Assembly: GCA_029962745.1 (NCBI GenBank)
Contig: CM057154.1
Location: forward strand, 2,831,416 to 2,895,415
Source of the DNA: Echinometra lucunter
Taxonomy: Eukaryota > Echinodermata > Echinoidea > Camarodonta > Echinometridae
Length of the DNA: 64,000 bases
Direction of reading: 5' to 3'
The notes under the pieces were generated by a model that saw only the letters and a list, made by a program, of their open reading frames with translations, was not told where the DNA came from and searched no databases. Of the stretch, positions 22,710 through 35,540 are shown piece after piece; the stretch's first letter is position 1; the number at the start of each line of letters is the position of its first letter. Position numbers and translations under genes: made by a program.

Positions 22710-24252
22710 GGGAGGGACGGATGGTAAGGGGGTGGGCGTCATCAGGATATCCCATGCCTTGGAATGAACTTCAGTCGGCCCAACATGCCCAAGATGACAA
22801 GTCATTCACTTCGTGCCCACGCCCGGCCATTCGTTCGCCAATGTTTTATGAATCTGTGTCAAATATGGATTCCCATTGATCGGTCCACAGTTGGAAGCAC
22901 ATTTTTGAAGATTCTGTCATACGTGCCTATGACGCAATATCTTTAAAAAAAAAAACAACTATAAACAAGAACCACGGATGGGGGGGGGGGGGAATTTTCC
23001 TCGAAACAAACCTTCACTTGTCGCTGTTCTCATCAATACATTTGGTGTTTTTATTTAAAGATGATTTTTTTTTCTAAAAAGGAACGTTCTGTGTTGCTTG
23101 GATTTTCAGTCTCATATGATATTGGAGAATATAAAGTAGCCTACGGTTTTTGAAAGAAAAATGACAGAACCGCCCATTGACTAACTCCCATCTTTTGGAA
23201 AGTCTGAAAACTACAACTGCATGTTCAAATACTTGGTAACTTTCCAAACGTAATCCTTATTCACATGAATTCTGCTACATTAAAAAAGCAAAACAAAACA
23301 AACAAACGAAAAAAAAAAAATGGACCCGCCGCATAAAGTTAGAAAAAAGGTAGCTCTAAACGGTGTATTCAGGTCATCTTGAATTAGATTAGTTAAGGAT
23401 TATTGGTTATCTTAGTTGTTGGAATGCCCTTATCAAAGATGGAATATGTACCCAGCATGAGCACATCGTCGGTTCATCAGCGTGATCACATTCCCTATAT
23501 TGACTCAATATTGTATGTCGGCTAAGTAATGAGCGGTGCGTATGAGTTCCATGTAGGTAATGCCACATTAGGAGCTCATGTGTGCTACCTAGATTGCCTT
23601 AATCTAATTGCCACCTTCCTAATGAAGGGGTTCAACTGACCTGCAGCTTGGAATGGGAGCAGGTGAACGGTGACTCCCTGTGAGGCACAGCTAGCGCACC
23701 TCCGCTTGTTATCTAGGAGAATGGTGCTGAACACGGGCGAATCCCTGCCCTCCTTCAAAGAACCGAAGACAATGCTTATTACAACACTAACAGCAGATGA
23801 CAGCGCCTAACAACTTTATTTGGGCCATATCATTTTCCATAAATCTGGGCTACATCAAACACAGATTCGGAAATGATGCCGACATTGCATGGTGTCCTAC
23901 ACACGTGTTCTCATTGATGTAAATTTGGTGCCAGAAATAGAATCCTGTCTTTACTGGCGGTGTTGTTGTCCTCTACCAGAAGCGCTCGTTTAAGAGGTCT
24001 TTTATTTCATGATAATCATGGACATGATGGATTGCGCACCCCTCTTCCGATCTTTCTGAGATGTAAATCGTCATTTTCCCTCCTCTCCCCGTTCCCGCTC
24101 TTTCACCGTCTTTTTTTTCTCTCCCTCCTTCTCTTCCTTTCTCTCTCTTTGTCTCCTTCCCTTTCCCTTTTTGCTCCATCGTCATTCCAACGACGTGCCT
24201 AATAGCAGGTGCTACATGGCGGTTTCCTTTAGGCTCTTTTAGGGTTGTTGCT
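22299..24252. other. No supported gene; GA and poly-G tracts
   Basis: Contains a (GA)n run at 22672-22707, a poly-G run at about 22979-22992 and a CT-rich stretch at 24070-24175. No domain is recognised in the short frames. Confidence 0.45.
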
Positions 24253-25350
24253 TATGGAACGCCGTGCTGGACACAATTCGCCATGAAGTTGACGTATGCA
24301 ACTTGCATACGTCTTCAATTTCGACCAATCAGAGTGCACCGCTTAGCGTACGTCAAAACACTGTATGCGTCAATTCATTGCACGCGTCAACAAATTGCAT
24401 CTCTTATTTCATACGTATGCGCAGTACATTAGTACAAGCGTGCATTACTGACCAATGAGGGATCGCATATCATTAAAGGGGGTACCCAATGCTGAAACAA
24501 TATTAGCTCATTTAAAAGAGCATGATTTTATTAGCAGAAAATCATCTGCCTAAAGTTTTTTTTAAAGTCGTGTTGCCAAGGAAACCCCCAAATGTGGTAA
24601 GATTTCAGGATCTTTTTGACCCCTCAGCTGTGACCTAGTTTCAACCGGGTACCCACTTTGACGTCAAAATGACGTCAAAGTGGGTACCTTGTCGCGCACT
24701 TCTAGCAAAATGCGCGCAATGTATAATACATATTGTACAGTCCAGCGCGCAGCACAACTGCAATGCGCGAAGCTGGGTACCCACTTTTACGTCATACCTC
24801 ATACTCAAATTTTTGTTGGTCAGCTCTTGACTTTTTATGAGGAAATTAGCCTAAATGCATTGATTTCGATTGAAAATCATCAAATTTTTAATGTTATTCT
24901 TCTTAGAATTCAATTCTCGATCATATATCAAAAAAAAAAATTATCATTGTGTAATCACTTTAAGAACGGAATGTAGTCAACAACGTTACCTGGTTGTTTT
25001 GGCGCGGTGTTTGACCATCGCTTCGCAATGCGCGCACTTATTCATGGACATGATGGACACACTTCATATGATTGGCCAGGTACGATAACACATTTTAAGA
25101 AGGAACTGCGCATACGTATGCTCCTATCGGGGAGTTGTTGACGCGTGCAAAGTGAATACGCACTGACTGCTGCAATTTGTTGACGCGTGCAATGAGTTGA
25201 CGCGTGCAGTGTGTTGACGTACGCTAAGCGGTGCACTCCGATTGGTCGAAATTGAAGACGTTTGCAAGTTGCATACGTCAACATGGAGATGACGTATGCT
25301 TTTGCGTGCGTCAACTTCATGGCGAATTGTGTCCAGCACGGCGTTCCATA
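24253..25350. mobile_element. 1.1-kb element with long terminal inverted repeats
   Basis: The left end TATGGAACGCCGTGCTGGAC and the right end GTCCAGCACGGCGTTCCATA are perfect complements. Similarity continues inward for roughly 150-200 bp (ACGTATGCAACTTGCATACG, CGCTTAGCGTACGTCA and others) with insertions. TTGCT lies next to both ends. The interior has no transposase but includes an exact 41-bp hairpin. It is a non-autonomous DNA element of unknown superfamily. Confidence 0.7.
24648..24688. repeat. Perfect hairpin with two TGACGTCA sites
   Basis: GGTACCCACTTTGACGTCA, the spacer AAA, and the exact complement TGACGTCAAAGTGGGTACC. TGACGTCA is the consensus of the cAMP-response element bound by CREB/ATF factors. 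A third, imperfect copy (GGTACCCACTTTTACGTCA) starts near 24776. Any regulatory role is speculative. Confidence 0.75.
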
Positions 25351-26862
25351 TTTGCTCGCCACGTTAAATGCCTGCATTAAGAGAATTCGGTACCAATAAA
25401 AATGATGCACATCCGACACGGTTAGATCTTATCAACTCCATGATATTATCAAGGCCCGTTTATGTTCATTAAGAATTTATGAGAATTAGATAGCATTAGA
25501 TATATCTAGACCATGCGGAGAGAATCGGGACAGCTGAGAAATCTGGTGCGGTTCAACTTTGTTGCATCACGCCTTCACGTCAACACTTTTTGTTTTCTTT
25601 TCATACCCATGCATCTTACCCATACTCTCTCTGTCTTCACTCATCTGAGCTTTGAACTTTTCGATGATGGCATTTCTTCGAACATTACGAAAAAAAAGGG
25701 GGCCTTTGACAACATTTCTGTCACATTACGCCGATCTTCTATGCCATACCCTTATCTAAAAATGTTTACATTTCTCAAATAACCTCAGGGTAGCAACAGT
25801 TTTATGCCATCGATATCATGTTTATCACGGGACAGTCGTTGTGAAGCTCCATGTTATCGTGGGTAATGTTACTTTGTTCAATTCATCATCAGTTCATGCG
25901 TAACATATCCTATTCGAAGGGGAATTGGAGGAGCAGAACGTAGCCTACATCTAATCGATTGTAATTTTCAGATAAAAATGAAGGAGAGGAAATGATTAAA
26001 TCTTGAAGCATGCGCGGATAAGAGGATCGACCTAAACTGAAGCAAACCTGAATAATATGGTTGCAATCGTCGATAATCGTATATCTTTGTCCCCGTTCGC
26101 CCCCCCCCCCCCATTATCTTAAAAAAAAGTAGTACTGATCACTGTTTGCAACAGTCTTCTGTGAAAGATGTTATCGCTGGAAAAACTGCATAAACACTAC
26201 TTTCACTGACTTTACAACAACAACAGATTTGGATGAAAGTGAATTCACTCAAAGTATGACAAGCGCGAGTGTTTCAGATCTAGATTCGCCATTGTGTGTG
26301 GGGTGTGGGTGTGGGTGCGTGTGCGTGTGTGTGTGTGTGGTTTTATCTATCTCGAGCGCGATCAAGATACTGATAATCATATAAAAGAGTGCTACCTAAT
26401 TGCAATACGAGTGTAAATAGGGGTCCGGGGACCCATCAGATGAATAATTAAAACGACTTTCAATTTCAATAGCTATCAATCAGTGTTACATACGTGTTAA
26501 ATAATAAGGACTCGTTAGCGGAAGATGACGATAGTCTGCAGTAAGAAATTAATGGGTAATGAAATTTTACGTCTTAAGAGAGTGTCGAATTTCTGTGAAT
26601 GATTCCTTTCAATTTACGGTAGATGGCAACAAATATGAGTTCCATGAGGGTAATTAACCCAGATTTCAATTCAAATGCCTCAAACTCACCTCTTTTCAAA
26701 CTTTCAGGTCGATCGGAAGTAACTGTGTTTTAAAAAAAAATATTATTGTTATTCTATGTGCACGGTAGTCTGTGGCAATTCCTAGGCTGAATAAGCTTTC
26801 TTATTTAGAGATTATTGTTGAGTAACGTAACTTGGAATGTATTTTGGGTCAGGGTAAGAAAC
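25351..26862. other. No supported gene
   Basis: Unassigned. Contains a poly-C run at about 26100-26112 and a GT tract near 26296-26340. Confidence 0.45.
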
Positions 26863-27109
26863 TACATTCTAGAAAATATTGAGTAAAAATGTGCCATGAG
26901 TGTAATTTTGTCTCCAAATTAACTTTGGGCATTTCTTTTTATCCAGTCTGATGGAAATTTTGCCCATTCTAAAGTGATTATTATTCCTTTGTATCCTATA
27001 ACTGGACCAAATGCTTCCCACCGTTTGGGTAAAAATATTGCTCAAAGTTGGTTGGACACAAATAACCTCGTGCTGGGTAAAATTTTACCCAATATTTTTT
27101 ACATTGTAC
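26863..27109. mobile_element. Dispersed repeat, copy B, with inverted ends
   Basis: The same family as 21796-21990. Here the left end (TACATTCTAGAAAATATTGA) is an imperfect complement of the right end (...CCCAATATTTTTTACATTGTA), so the family is probably a MITE. Non-coding. Confidence 0.6.
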
Positions 27110-30067
27110 TCGTGAATAAAGTGTTGATTGCTAGAAAAAATCTTGATTAAAGCCTTTTGAAGATTAAGGAAAGAAAACAAAATGAAATAAGATAAACAAA
27201 ATGAGCCCCCCCCCCCAAAAAAAAAAAAAAAAAAAAAAAAACCCAAACAAACAAGGGGGGAAATTGGTAAATAACAATAACATATAAAGTTTTTTACCCG
27301 AAAAAACCTTTTTAACAACAATTTTTAAATCAGTTGTAAAGATAGACGAAAATAACTTCTCATAAAAACATTGTGGAAAACTTTAGCATTATTTTCTGAT
27401 TTATAGACGCTTATTCGAAACGGAACATTTAAACCATGCTAACCCCAGTTTTCAGTATTCACCGTCACATAAGGCGATGATGTGTCATTATCAATGTACA
27501 TAATGTAATAAGTACATATATTCATCTATGTGTTCGGTGATAATGAAACACGATACATTAAGTGTTTCCTTATATATACATCCAGGTTTATGTGGTACGT
27601 CTCCAAAACGTGGAAAGCGGAACCATCTTCCTCGATCATCATGTTAAAGACTAGAAAGATGAGAGAGAGAGAGAGAGAGAGATGGGGGGGGGGGGGCGAT
27701 GAAATTAACGAGGCAATGTCCCAGGGGATGCCTGTCCTAGATAATAGCACGGGACTTACCCGAAATCCTTAGTCTTGATTTTGCCGCTAGAGGGCTGAAA
27801 TGCAAATAAAATTCAAGCTCCTCGGGATCGCATGCAAATTTGCGCGCTACAGAAAATGTTTTGAAATCAGGATCCACATCGCAAACCTCAAAGGATACGA
27901 CTCAAACTTTTCAGCATTATTTTTGTTCTTGTTTGGTTGACTAATGACATACCTGAAACTCAAAGCAAGCCACAGGGTTCCTGTTGTTAACTACAGTTGG
28001 AAGATGGAATACAATTTTTATGTGTGTTTTTTTAGAAGATAAAAATAGTTCTTTCCTGCTCTAGTTTTCGAGGAAATTCCTTTCAATTTACAACAAACGT
28101 CTACAATTTCTTCTGGCATATACATACATTGTGTTAAAGTTATCTATGACACTTTGTGATGAATTATGAATGACGCGGTAACTTTGCTTTATACCGATAT
28201 ACTATGCACAATTAATTCTTCCACTTAAATCACGGACTCTATAGGACTCATGTTTTATGTCACTCTCCTTTTCTCCTCCTTCTCTATTTTTTTTGTTTTG
28301 TTTTGTTATGTAATCGTTTTGTTTTTTGTTTTAGCTGATTTAGCCGGGCCTATCTCATGAGTGAGCCGCTTTCTTACACATTCGCTGTAATATAGGCTGT
28401 AGGAAAGTGGAACAAATAAGTTAATTTGCTTCTCATCTTATTTGAAACAGAAACCGCTCAGTTAACTCCCAAGTGAGGAGTAAAATCGAGAATGCCTATT
28501 CAGGCAATTTAAATTAAAAGGAATATTCAGTTTCAGTTGGGTCGACGCCGGACGCTTGACCATTAAAGTGTTGAGACTTCTCATGGTGGCTGTCCAGTTG
28601 GCGTCAAGTGCTCTTTTTTGTCTCAGATCGTTGGGCTTTAATGACTTTAAAGGTAATAGTGGCACCCAATCTGCGAAATATTTTTACTTTAGATAGCTTT
28701 AAGCCACAGAAAGACACTCGTAAAGTTTTAGGTCCCAGTACATTCCCATTTAGGATTTAGAAGGAAATATTCAACACAAATTTTCTTTTATTTTCTTTGT
28801 TTTGTAAAGGCGTCTTCCTGACGCTTTGGGAGTGAAACCATTCATTTTTCACTTATATTTTTGGAATATTGTTGTAAATTTGATATAGTCATGATAGTTT
28901 TACATAAATATCTTTCATTTAAAATTGAGGTTGGCTTATTTCTCTTCATATTCTGAAACAATGTTGTGCAAATGTGGGATACTACCTTTTAAAAGGAAAC
29001 AAAGCAGCTTATCGTTATCGTGCAGATTAAAGTCATAATAATATTCATGGATGTTTCATTAACTTATCTGAAAAGAGAGGGTATTTAAAATCTTTGGAAA
29101 GCTTTAGATATTTCCCTTATAGTCTATACATTTTGACACTGCATTAAAAAGAAAAGAAATATGATAAACCATCTTCATTACCAATGGCATAAAAGCTAGC
29201 TGAATAAATCATCTATTTAGCTGTCTTTACGAAGACTGAAAAAGCCCCGGTGACGTCACTCACGAAAACGAAAATCGTAGCCGATATTTTTCAGAAAATA
29301 TGCATGATTTGGGTGCAGATTAGTTTCTGTATAGTTTCTGGGAGTTATTGGGGGGAAATGTTGATTACATCTGAGGTGATTGTGATTGTGTATTCTGAGG
29401 TTATGTTATTGTTAAGATGATAAATTATTTTGATCTTTAAAGGGATCCGGTAACTAAGGCTTGTTCTAATAAATAGTTGAATTTTTATGTCTGTGTTCAA
29501 TGTGTTGTATAAAGATGTTCAGAAGGATGAACAGCCAGGAATAGCAAGGTTTTGAAATATAAGATCTTGTTATCAAGATATCTGTCACTGAATTCTGCCA
29601 TTTGCAAAACCAACCTTGGTACATGCTTTTGTCTAACACTGTAGTCTATGTGGTAGAAAAAGGTCTGGCATTTCCGGTCACTTGTATATTTTCACTTTTT
29701 GTGAAGCACATGATGATGCTTTTGAAGTGCATTTTTCAGGGCTTCATATTTACACAATATTACATACACTGATAGCATGTAGGGCCATGCAGCTTAGATT
29801 TTTTGAAAGTTAATCAATGGCTTTAATACTGAAAATCGGACTCAGATCATTACAAGGCACTGCAAGCATAATTCGGTGTTTAGGGCTACGCACATCTGGG
29901 ATCAAAATTTAGTTCGAAAGTGCGTTTACCTCTGCCAATGATAATGTGTAGTGAATTGGTATTTCGTTTTAATGCTGTACTTTCGTCAGAAAACAAAAGA
30001 ATATCACGACTTACGTATTATCATTTTCCCCGTCACTATGGTCACTAGAACTCAGCCTGATTCTCTT
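27110..30067. other. No supported gene; homopolymers
   Basis: Contains a poly-C/poly-A junction at about 27207-27241 and (GA)n followed by poly-G at 27661-27697. The rest is AT-rich without recognisable coding or RNA genes. Confidence 0.45.
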
Positions 30068-30220
30068 TATAATAGTAACTTTACTATTATAGTAACTTAC
30101 TGGATTTTGATTGGCTGTTGATGATGTCATGTTGCTCAACAGCCAATCAAATTCCAGTAAGTTAGTAAGTTGCTATAATAGTAAAGTGACTATTATAGTA
30201 AGTTTTATGCAACGGGCCCC
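30068..30220. mobile_element. Foldback element, left end truncated
   Basis: TAACTTACTGGATTTTGATT and GGCTGTTGA on the left pair with CAACAGCCAATC and AAATTCCAGTAAGTTA on the right. The right arm extends further (TATAATAGTAAAGTGACTAT to GCAACGGGCCCC), whereas the left arm stops at TATAATAGTAACTTTACT. The missing outer left end indicates truncation. Confidence 0.65.
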
Positions 30221-30524
30221 TGGATGATGAAGTTATTTCTACGAGAGACCACACGTGCTGTATCAAGATGAAGATGATTGTGATGCATGCCATCAGGTTG
30301 ACAATGGGACGAGTTTGTTTACAGAAGTTTGAAACATCAGTGGATTGAGATGGTCTTCAGAAAGTAATAACAATACCTTCCTTGTTTTTGTGTTTCATAT
30401 TTTCTTTTACACGAATCACGGTGACGTGACGTGATACATCGAAATGCATGTTTCTTATGCTATTCGATAGATCAAGGTCATGTGATTAGACAGATCGGGT
30501 GTTGGTCTGACTGATTTTTATTTA

Positions 30525-30732
30525 CACTGTAAAAATTGCTATAGGAATTTTCTGTGAAATAATCTATTTTACTGTTGTCTACAGTTTTACCGTGAAATAA
30601 GCGCGATGAATAAACAGTACAGTATAATGTAAAAAAAAAAAAAAAAAAAAAAAAATACAGTAAAATCACTGGCAACTCTGCTGCTATCAATTAATTAATA
30701 TCAGTTAATTCTGCAGTATTTTTTTCACAATG
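30525..30732. mobile_element. MITE with CACTGTAAAAA-type ends
   Basis: Begins CACTGTAAAAATTGC and ends GCAGTATTTTTTTCACAATG, with TA outside both ends (30523-30524 and 30733-30734). The inverted ends are imperfect. A poly-A run of about 25 bases (30632-30655) lies inside. Consistent with a mariner-type MITE. Confidence 0.5.
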
Positions 30733-30734
30733 TA

Positions 30735-33170
30735 TCATAATTATTTAGAAATCTGTTCTTCAAGTTTGTGTCCAGAGTGTTAAATCGCTGAAAATTTTTT
30801 TTTTAAGCTGCAGTTTTTATAAATCCTTAGAGAAAACAAATGGAAAAGCAAAAACCACGTGTAAAACAATGAAAGCATTTACAGTGTACTGCATAAGGAT
30901 CTATGTATTTACTCCCGATATTCAGCTTCAAAGATAATATTCAATTTCAGCCTATTTTCCAATCACCAGCGTCTCTATAAAATACACTTTTCTATTTTTA
31001 CCGGTTTGCATCGTTTGTATGCACCACCCTAAGAAGCAGACTTTGATATCCCCGCAGGTGTATGAGTTGGATACCAAGCTACTCACGAACCTAAAGGTGG
31101 ATTAAAGATTCGTTCACATGTAGAGCGGTTGACCGTCTATTTTCAACAATGATGTCAAATCGGGATAAAAAATTAGTTAGCGAATATCCAGAGGTCACGC
31201 ATCTCTATTGTTCGAGATTCACAAAAATAATGTAAAGTGCAAATTACGCAAAGTCATCAAACAAAAATCACCACGACGTATCGCATCATTTGGAAAGAGT
31301 CGTCAACATGGTCAAAGGCGTATTACGTGCCATAATCAGAAAGAGGCTCCCGTTTAGTCAGAGCGGTCGCATATACGTGCACAGACTAAGAAATATGAAA
31401 ATCCTAGAGAAATAACAAAGCAATCATAAAACTTTTGGAATCCTTCGCATAAAAAAAGAATAACATCTCTGAAAGATTTAAACGGACCGCCTTGTTTGTC
31501 ACAAGCCTCATCTTTTTGTTAGAAATACACACCTTTCCTGACCGGTCATTCCTTAAACAATGTTTAATGAAAATAACAAAAGACACCCTTCATTATGCGG
31601 ATGCCTACTTTCTTTTAGCCTCTTCAAAACGATAAGTGGTACAAATTTACGAGTGAACGTGACTGTTCCATTATTACGTCACATCAGCAAACAGTCGTTA
31701 CGTTCAATCTTTGAGCCACCGTGATTGATCCCACCGATCCGTTCTTAAACGCTATCGTCGTCTGCTTCTTAAATAGATCCAATTTCCCTCTTGTCTCACG
31801 TTCCCGCCAAAATACGACTAGGCGAGACAAGAGAGAACAAAGTGCACTTGCCCGCTGATAATGCTGCTTCACATCCTTCAACATACAAGGTGAAAAACAG
31901 GGAAATAGTTTAAAATCGAAAAGAATGTTCTATTCATGAGGTTATCTCAAGTTTCATCGACCTTTCAGTGGAGCTTTTTTTTATTTTTTTTTTAGATGCC
32001 AGCCATAGGACCCCCCCCCCCCTGGAATAAGGAGAGTAACCTGAATTCGATAAGTTTGTCAGTGTTAAACGTCCTGCGGTGTTCTAATATGTCTAATATT
32101 ATTCCATTTTTCTTTGATAATTTCATTATCTTTAATTACAGGATGAATTCAACTACACACATACACACCCTCACACCCCTCTTATTAATATATTCTTGTC
32201 CCCTCTCTTTTCCTTAAATTAATTTCATGAGTACTAGCACATGCATAACATTTCATATAAACTGACTGCACCGCATGAAGGTGCAATAAGCTATGATTGT
32301 TTAATAAAATGTATTTCGTGTTCACTGGAGGTGGCTCACCCACAAAAAAAAAAAAAAAAAAAAAAAAAATTGGCAGTTGGTTGAACTAACTCTTGTGCAC
32401 ACTGGCACCTGCTTCTTGTAACAAGCGATATAAAGTACACGAATTACCTTCTGTTATTTATATCAGATTACGTAATCAATTTCATCAATAGAATGCATCA
32501 CAAAGACTAGAAAACAACGAATACATCGCGCTAATGGCATCCGAGTAGAGTAGCGTCCATTTCTAAAATAAAACAAGTACTTCAGCTCCTATGAAACGAT
32601 AAAAGAAAGGCAGAAAATGAATTAAGGTTATTATCATTATCATCATCATTATCATTATCATTATTATCATAATTATTTCAGTTATTATTATCGTCATCAT
32701 CATTATTATCATTCTAATTATTATTATTATGTTGTTATTATTATCATTATAAAGTATCTTGGGGCGTCACCTAGGCCTTTTCGTTGTCGTTAATTAAGCT
32801 GAATCACACCCACTATAACATTATTTTATTGATTAGTTAAATTACGCCGTTTTCTTTGCTGCATAATTGAAAAGAAGAGTATATACTTATCGAACCAGAT
32901 CCTTCCTACATGTCCTAATTCTCAGACAAACATAAAAAAGTTCTTTTGGACGCCTTGCATTATATTTCTCGTGTGATATCTTGACGCAATATGTCGCGAA
33001 ACTTTTGTTTTGTCCAAATTAGATATAGGTAGATTTTCCTAAATTTTGCTATTGAATGATGAAAAAGTACCGCTAGTAACAGAACAAGGTAATAAGGAAA
33101 TAGCCTGCGTTAACCCGAGATAATTGGTATTCCATAAAAAATTACGACCCTGGTTGCAATTATGAACGCA
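30735..33170. other. No supported gene; microsatellites
   Basis: Contains a poly-C run at 32010-32021, a poly-A run at 32343-32369 and an ATT/ATC tract at 32625-32755. No gene is recognised. Confidence 0.45.
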
Positions 33171-33450
33171 CTGCGGGGGGGGGGGGTGCATTTTTTTTTC
33201 GGGTGTCGTAAAAACCGTATCCTATTACAGGTCCAAAGGAGAAATCTAAATTTAGCGACAAGCAAAAAAAAAAAAAAAAAAAAAAAAAAGATGTTGTACA
33301 TTACATTAGTCGACGTTCTTCTTCTTCTTCTCCTTTTTTTTTTTTTTTTTTTTGCCCCTTTCTTTTTCAGGGGGGGGGGGGCGAGGTACCCGAAATGGTC
33401 AAAAATGGGCTGGAAAAACACAAATTTTGTGGATCCGCGCCTGGCTTAAC
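33171..33450. repeat. Homopolymer cluster with a hAT-like end
   Basis: Poly-G (33174-33186), poly-A (33264-33289), CTT repeats, poly-T and a second poly-G (33370-33381) follow one another, and TGGATCCGCGCCTGG follows at about 33430. A GGATCC-containing end of this kind recurs at 63018-63135. The frames at 33110-33606 arise from these runs. Confidence 0.5.
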
Positions 33451-33940
33451 CGATTCTATATCAAAACCGCAGTTTATGAAACATTTTCAAGCACTATTTC
33501 CTTCACAGGGAAGACTATGAATACCAGCAAAATCGATTGGGCAGTAAGCAATGATTTTCCTTCTAATCTATTCTTACGCATTACCTTGGAACTGCTGACT
33601 CAGTAGGGATTATGCAATATCAAAAGATGAGGAAATTGCATACTATGCGATGGCATGGATTCGATCTAGCATTTGATTTGCTCGATGGCATCCACACAAG
33701 CAGAAAACCAGAAGAACATGTATATATGTAGAATCTCTTGCGAACACTTATGAAAGAGACCTTTCATGTTATCTAGCTGAAACGCGCAAACTGAAATGCC
33801 GTAGCATTCGAATTCCAAATATTATCCTTTTTAATTTTTACTCATATCGTCTGAATTCGAAAAATGGCGCATACCACGATGGATACTCTATCTGAAGCAA
33901 CATAATTTTCGACAATTTTCTTTGAAGATTATTCTGCTAA

Positions 33941-34740
33941 TTTGACGGAGCATGTAACCAAGAGCCTACTAATTGTGCAGACATCATTTGGATCTTGTGG
34001 CTTGCACTTTTTACAGCACTCATCATCTTCACCAACTTTCTCAGTCTCTTGGCCTTCTGCGACTTCGCACCTACATCAACTACTTCATCATTAACCTAAC
34101 CATCTTGGACTTCGTCAGGTGATTGTTCCTTATTCCACGGGTTGTTCAAACCCATATTGGGCGCGACCCATTCCCACACGAAGAATGTAGGGTGCTGACG
34201 GCGATACAGTCTGGACTCGTCAGTGCGTCCAATCTTTCCGAGGTCGTCATCTGCGCTGATCGACATCGCGCCTCTTACGATCCAATCAACCACTTCATAT
34301 CACGAAGTAAGCGAAGGGCTTTGATGAAAAGCTCTATCCCATGGGTGGTGTCGATGGCATTCTGGTTTCTGTACTCCACCACGCCGGAATTCATAATCGA
34401 CTTCGACAACGGTCGTCATTGTATCCGCCGGTACAATAGGCTTCCGTTCCCTAACATTATACCGTTCATCATTCAATTCTATTTGCCACTCGTCATCATC
34501 GCCATACTCTATTTTCGAATCGCTTCTAAGATGCAAGCAACTTTTGGTGGTAAGGATGTCCAGAAGCAGTTTCCTATGAAGGGTACAGGCAAGGGAAAGG
34601 TCATGACCGATTTCCCTCAGGATGAGATGTCGTCGACAGTTAGTGTTGTAAACATCAACACGGACCTGTCATATGATAGGGATTCGAAAGTGAAAAACAT
34701 CGCTGCGAATCACAAGAAGGTGAAACTTTTTTTCCATTAA
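33941..34740 (+). pseudogene. Class A GPCR fragment (TM1-TM5), histamine/muscarinic-like
   Basis: Rhodopsin-family receptors sense extracellular ligands through seven membrane helices. TM1 (DIIWILWLALFTALIIFTNF) reads from about 33971. A frameshift near 34070 leads to TM2 (TYINYFIINLTILDF), followed by an in-frame TGA at 34120. The frame then runs from 34123 through TM3 with the DRY-like ICADRHRA, TM4 (SSIPWVVSMAFWFLYS), an extracellular loop and TM5 (IIPFIIQFYLPLVIIAILYF) into the third intracellular loop. The frame ends at 34740 before TM6. TM6 and TM7 are not found downstream; an inverted-repeat element and a DIRS element follow instead. AAGGTGAAA near 34716 could be a splice donor, but the upstream lesions favour a pseudogene. 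The Gly/Tyr-rich loop and the KRALMKSSIPW segment resemble the aminergic (histamine H3-like) receptors expanded in sea urchins; this subfamily call is tentative. Confidence 0.65.
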
Positions 34741-35255
34741 ATACATTAAAACAAAGCTTAATAGTTGATATGAGAAAAATGCCCTTAGAATGTTTTACAT
34801 TACGTTGTGAAGTAAATTAATCAGTGATAAAAAAAAAATCATCCTTGGTGTGTTCCTAGCATAGGTGTAAATGGACCTAACTTTGTCAAAGTGGCTAATA
34901 AATATCTTGCCATAATATCGTCATTTAATATTATAAAACTTCTATACTTCGATATGAAAGATTTAGGAGAGAGGGTAAAAATGGTTTATATTGTATGGAT
35001 AGCTCATGGACTCAACTATCATATGACACCAAAAAGTCCGAAAATAATTCATGCTTGGGTAAGCACTGCTCACTTTTGTAAAGGGTATAAAAATTAGGTT
35101 GCGCAGGAATTAGCCTTCCAATTTGTGAGAGGTGAGTCCTTTGGAGCTCACAAAATTGAGGGTGATATGATAAATAATTATGATCAATTGCGATCATTTT
35201 GGGTTTGCTGAGTGAATCTTATGGTTTACTAAATCAAAAATTTATGCATGGAGTG

Positions 35256-35279
35256 AACCCTAACCCTAACCCTAACCCA
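35256..35279. repeat. Three telomere-like CCCTAA units
   Basis: AACCCTAACCCTAACCCTAA lies exactly at the inner boundary of the left arm of the inverted-repeat element. TTAGGG is the metazoan telomere repeat. The stretch is far too short for a telomere and is interstitial. Confidence 0.7.
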
Positions 35280-35280
35280 C

Positions 35281-35540
35281 AACCTGAGGGCATATCGAGG
35301 GCAAGGACACCCTCCTAACGAGTTTCACTATGAACGTAGTGATAGCAGATCTAAGGTGACTGTTTGGGCCGGCCTCAAACGAAGTGGAGACATCATCGGA
35401 CCTGTCTTCTTAAACAACAATGTCAATGGAGCTGCCTGTGTCCAGATGATAGATGAGGAAATTGTCCCTGCCCTTGACAGGATCCCAAGATACCGCCGTC
35501 GTCGAAACGGCCGCTTTCAGCGTGTAGGTAGGTGTAGGTA
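35281..35540 (+). pseudogene. DDE superfamily transposase fragment
   Basis: The frame read from about 35281 gives PEGISRARTPPNEFHYE, then KVTVWAGLKRSGDIIGPVFL, VNGAACVQMIDEEIVPAL and RYRRRRNGRFQRV. The VWAGL..(N/S)GDIIGPVFF pattern is typical of the DDE_3-type transposase core related to Tc1/mariner/IS630. The segment with the second catalytic Asp, which would follow RFQRV, is missing. The fragment ends in a GTGTAGGTAG repeat. It probably belongs to the surrounding inverted-repeat element. Confidence 0.5.

Noticed and set aside
24280..25419. Similar frames at both ends of the 24253-25350 region (LDTIRHEVD...)
   Set aside because: They are the terminal inverted repeats of one element read on both strands.
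35256..35279. Telomere end
   Set aside because: Only three CCCTAA units are present and they lie inside an inverted-repeat element.
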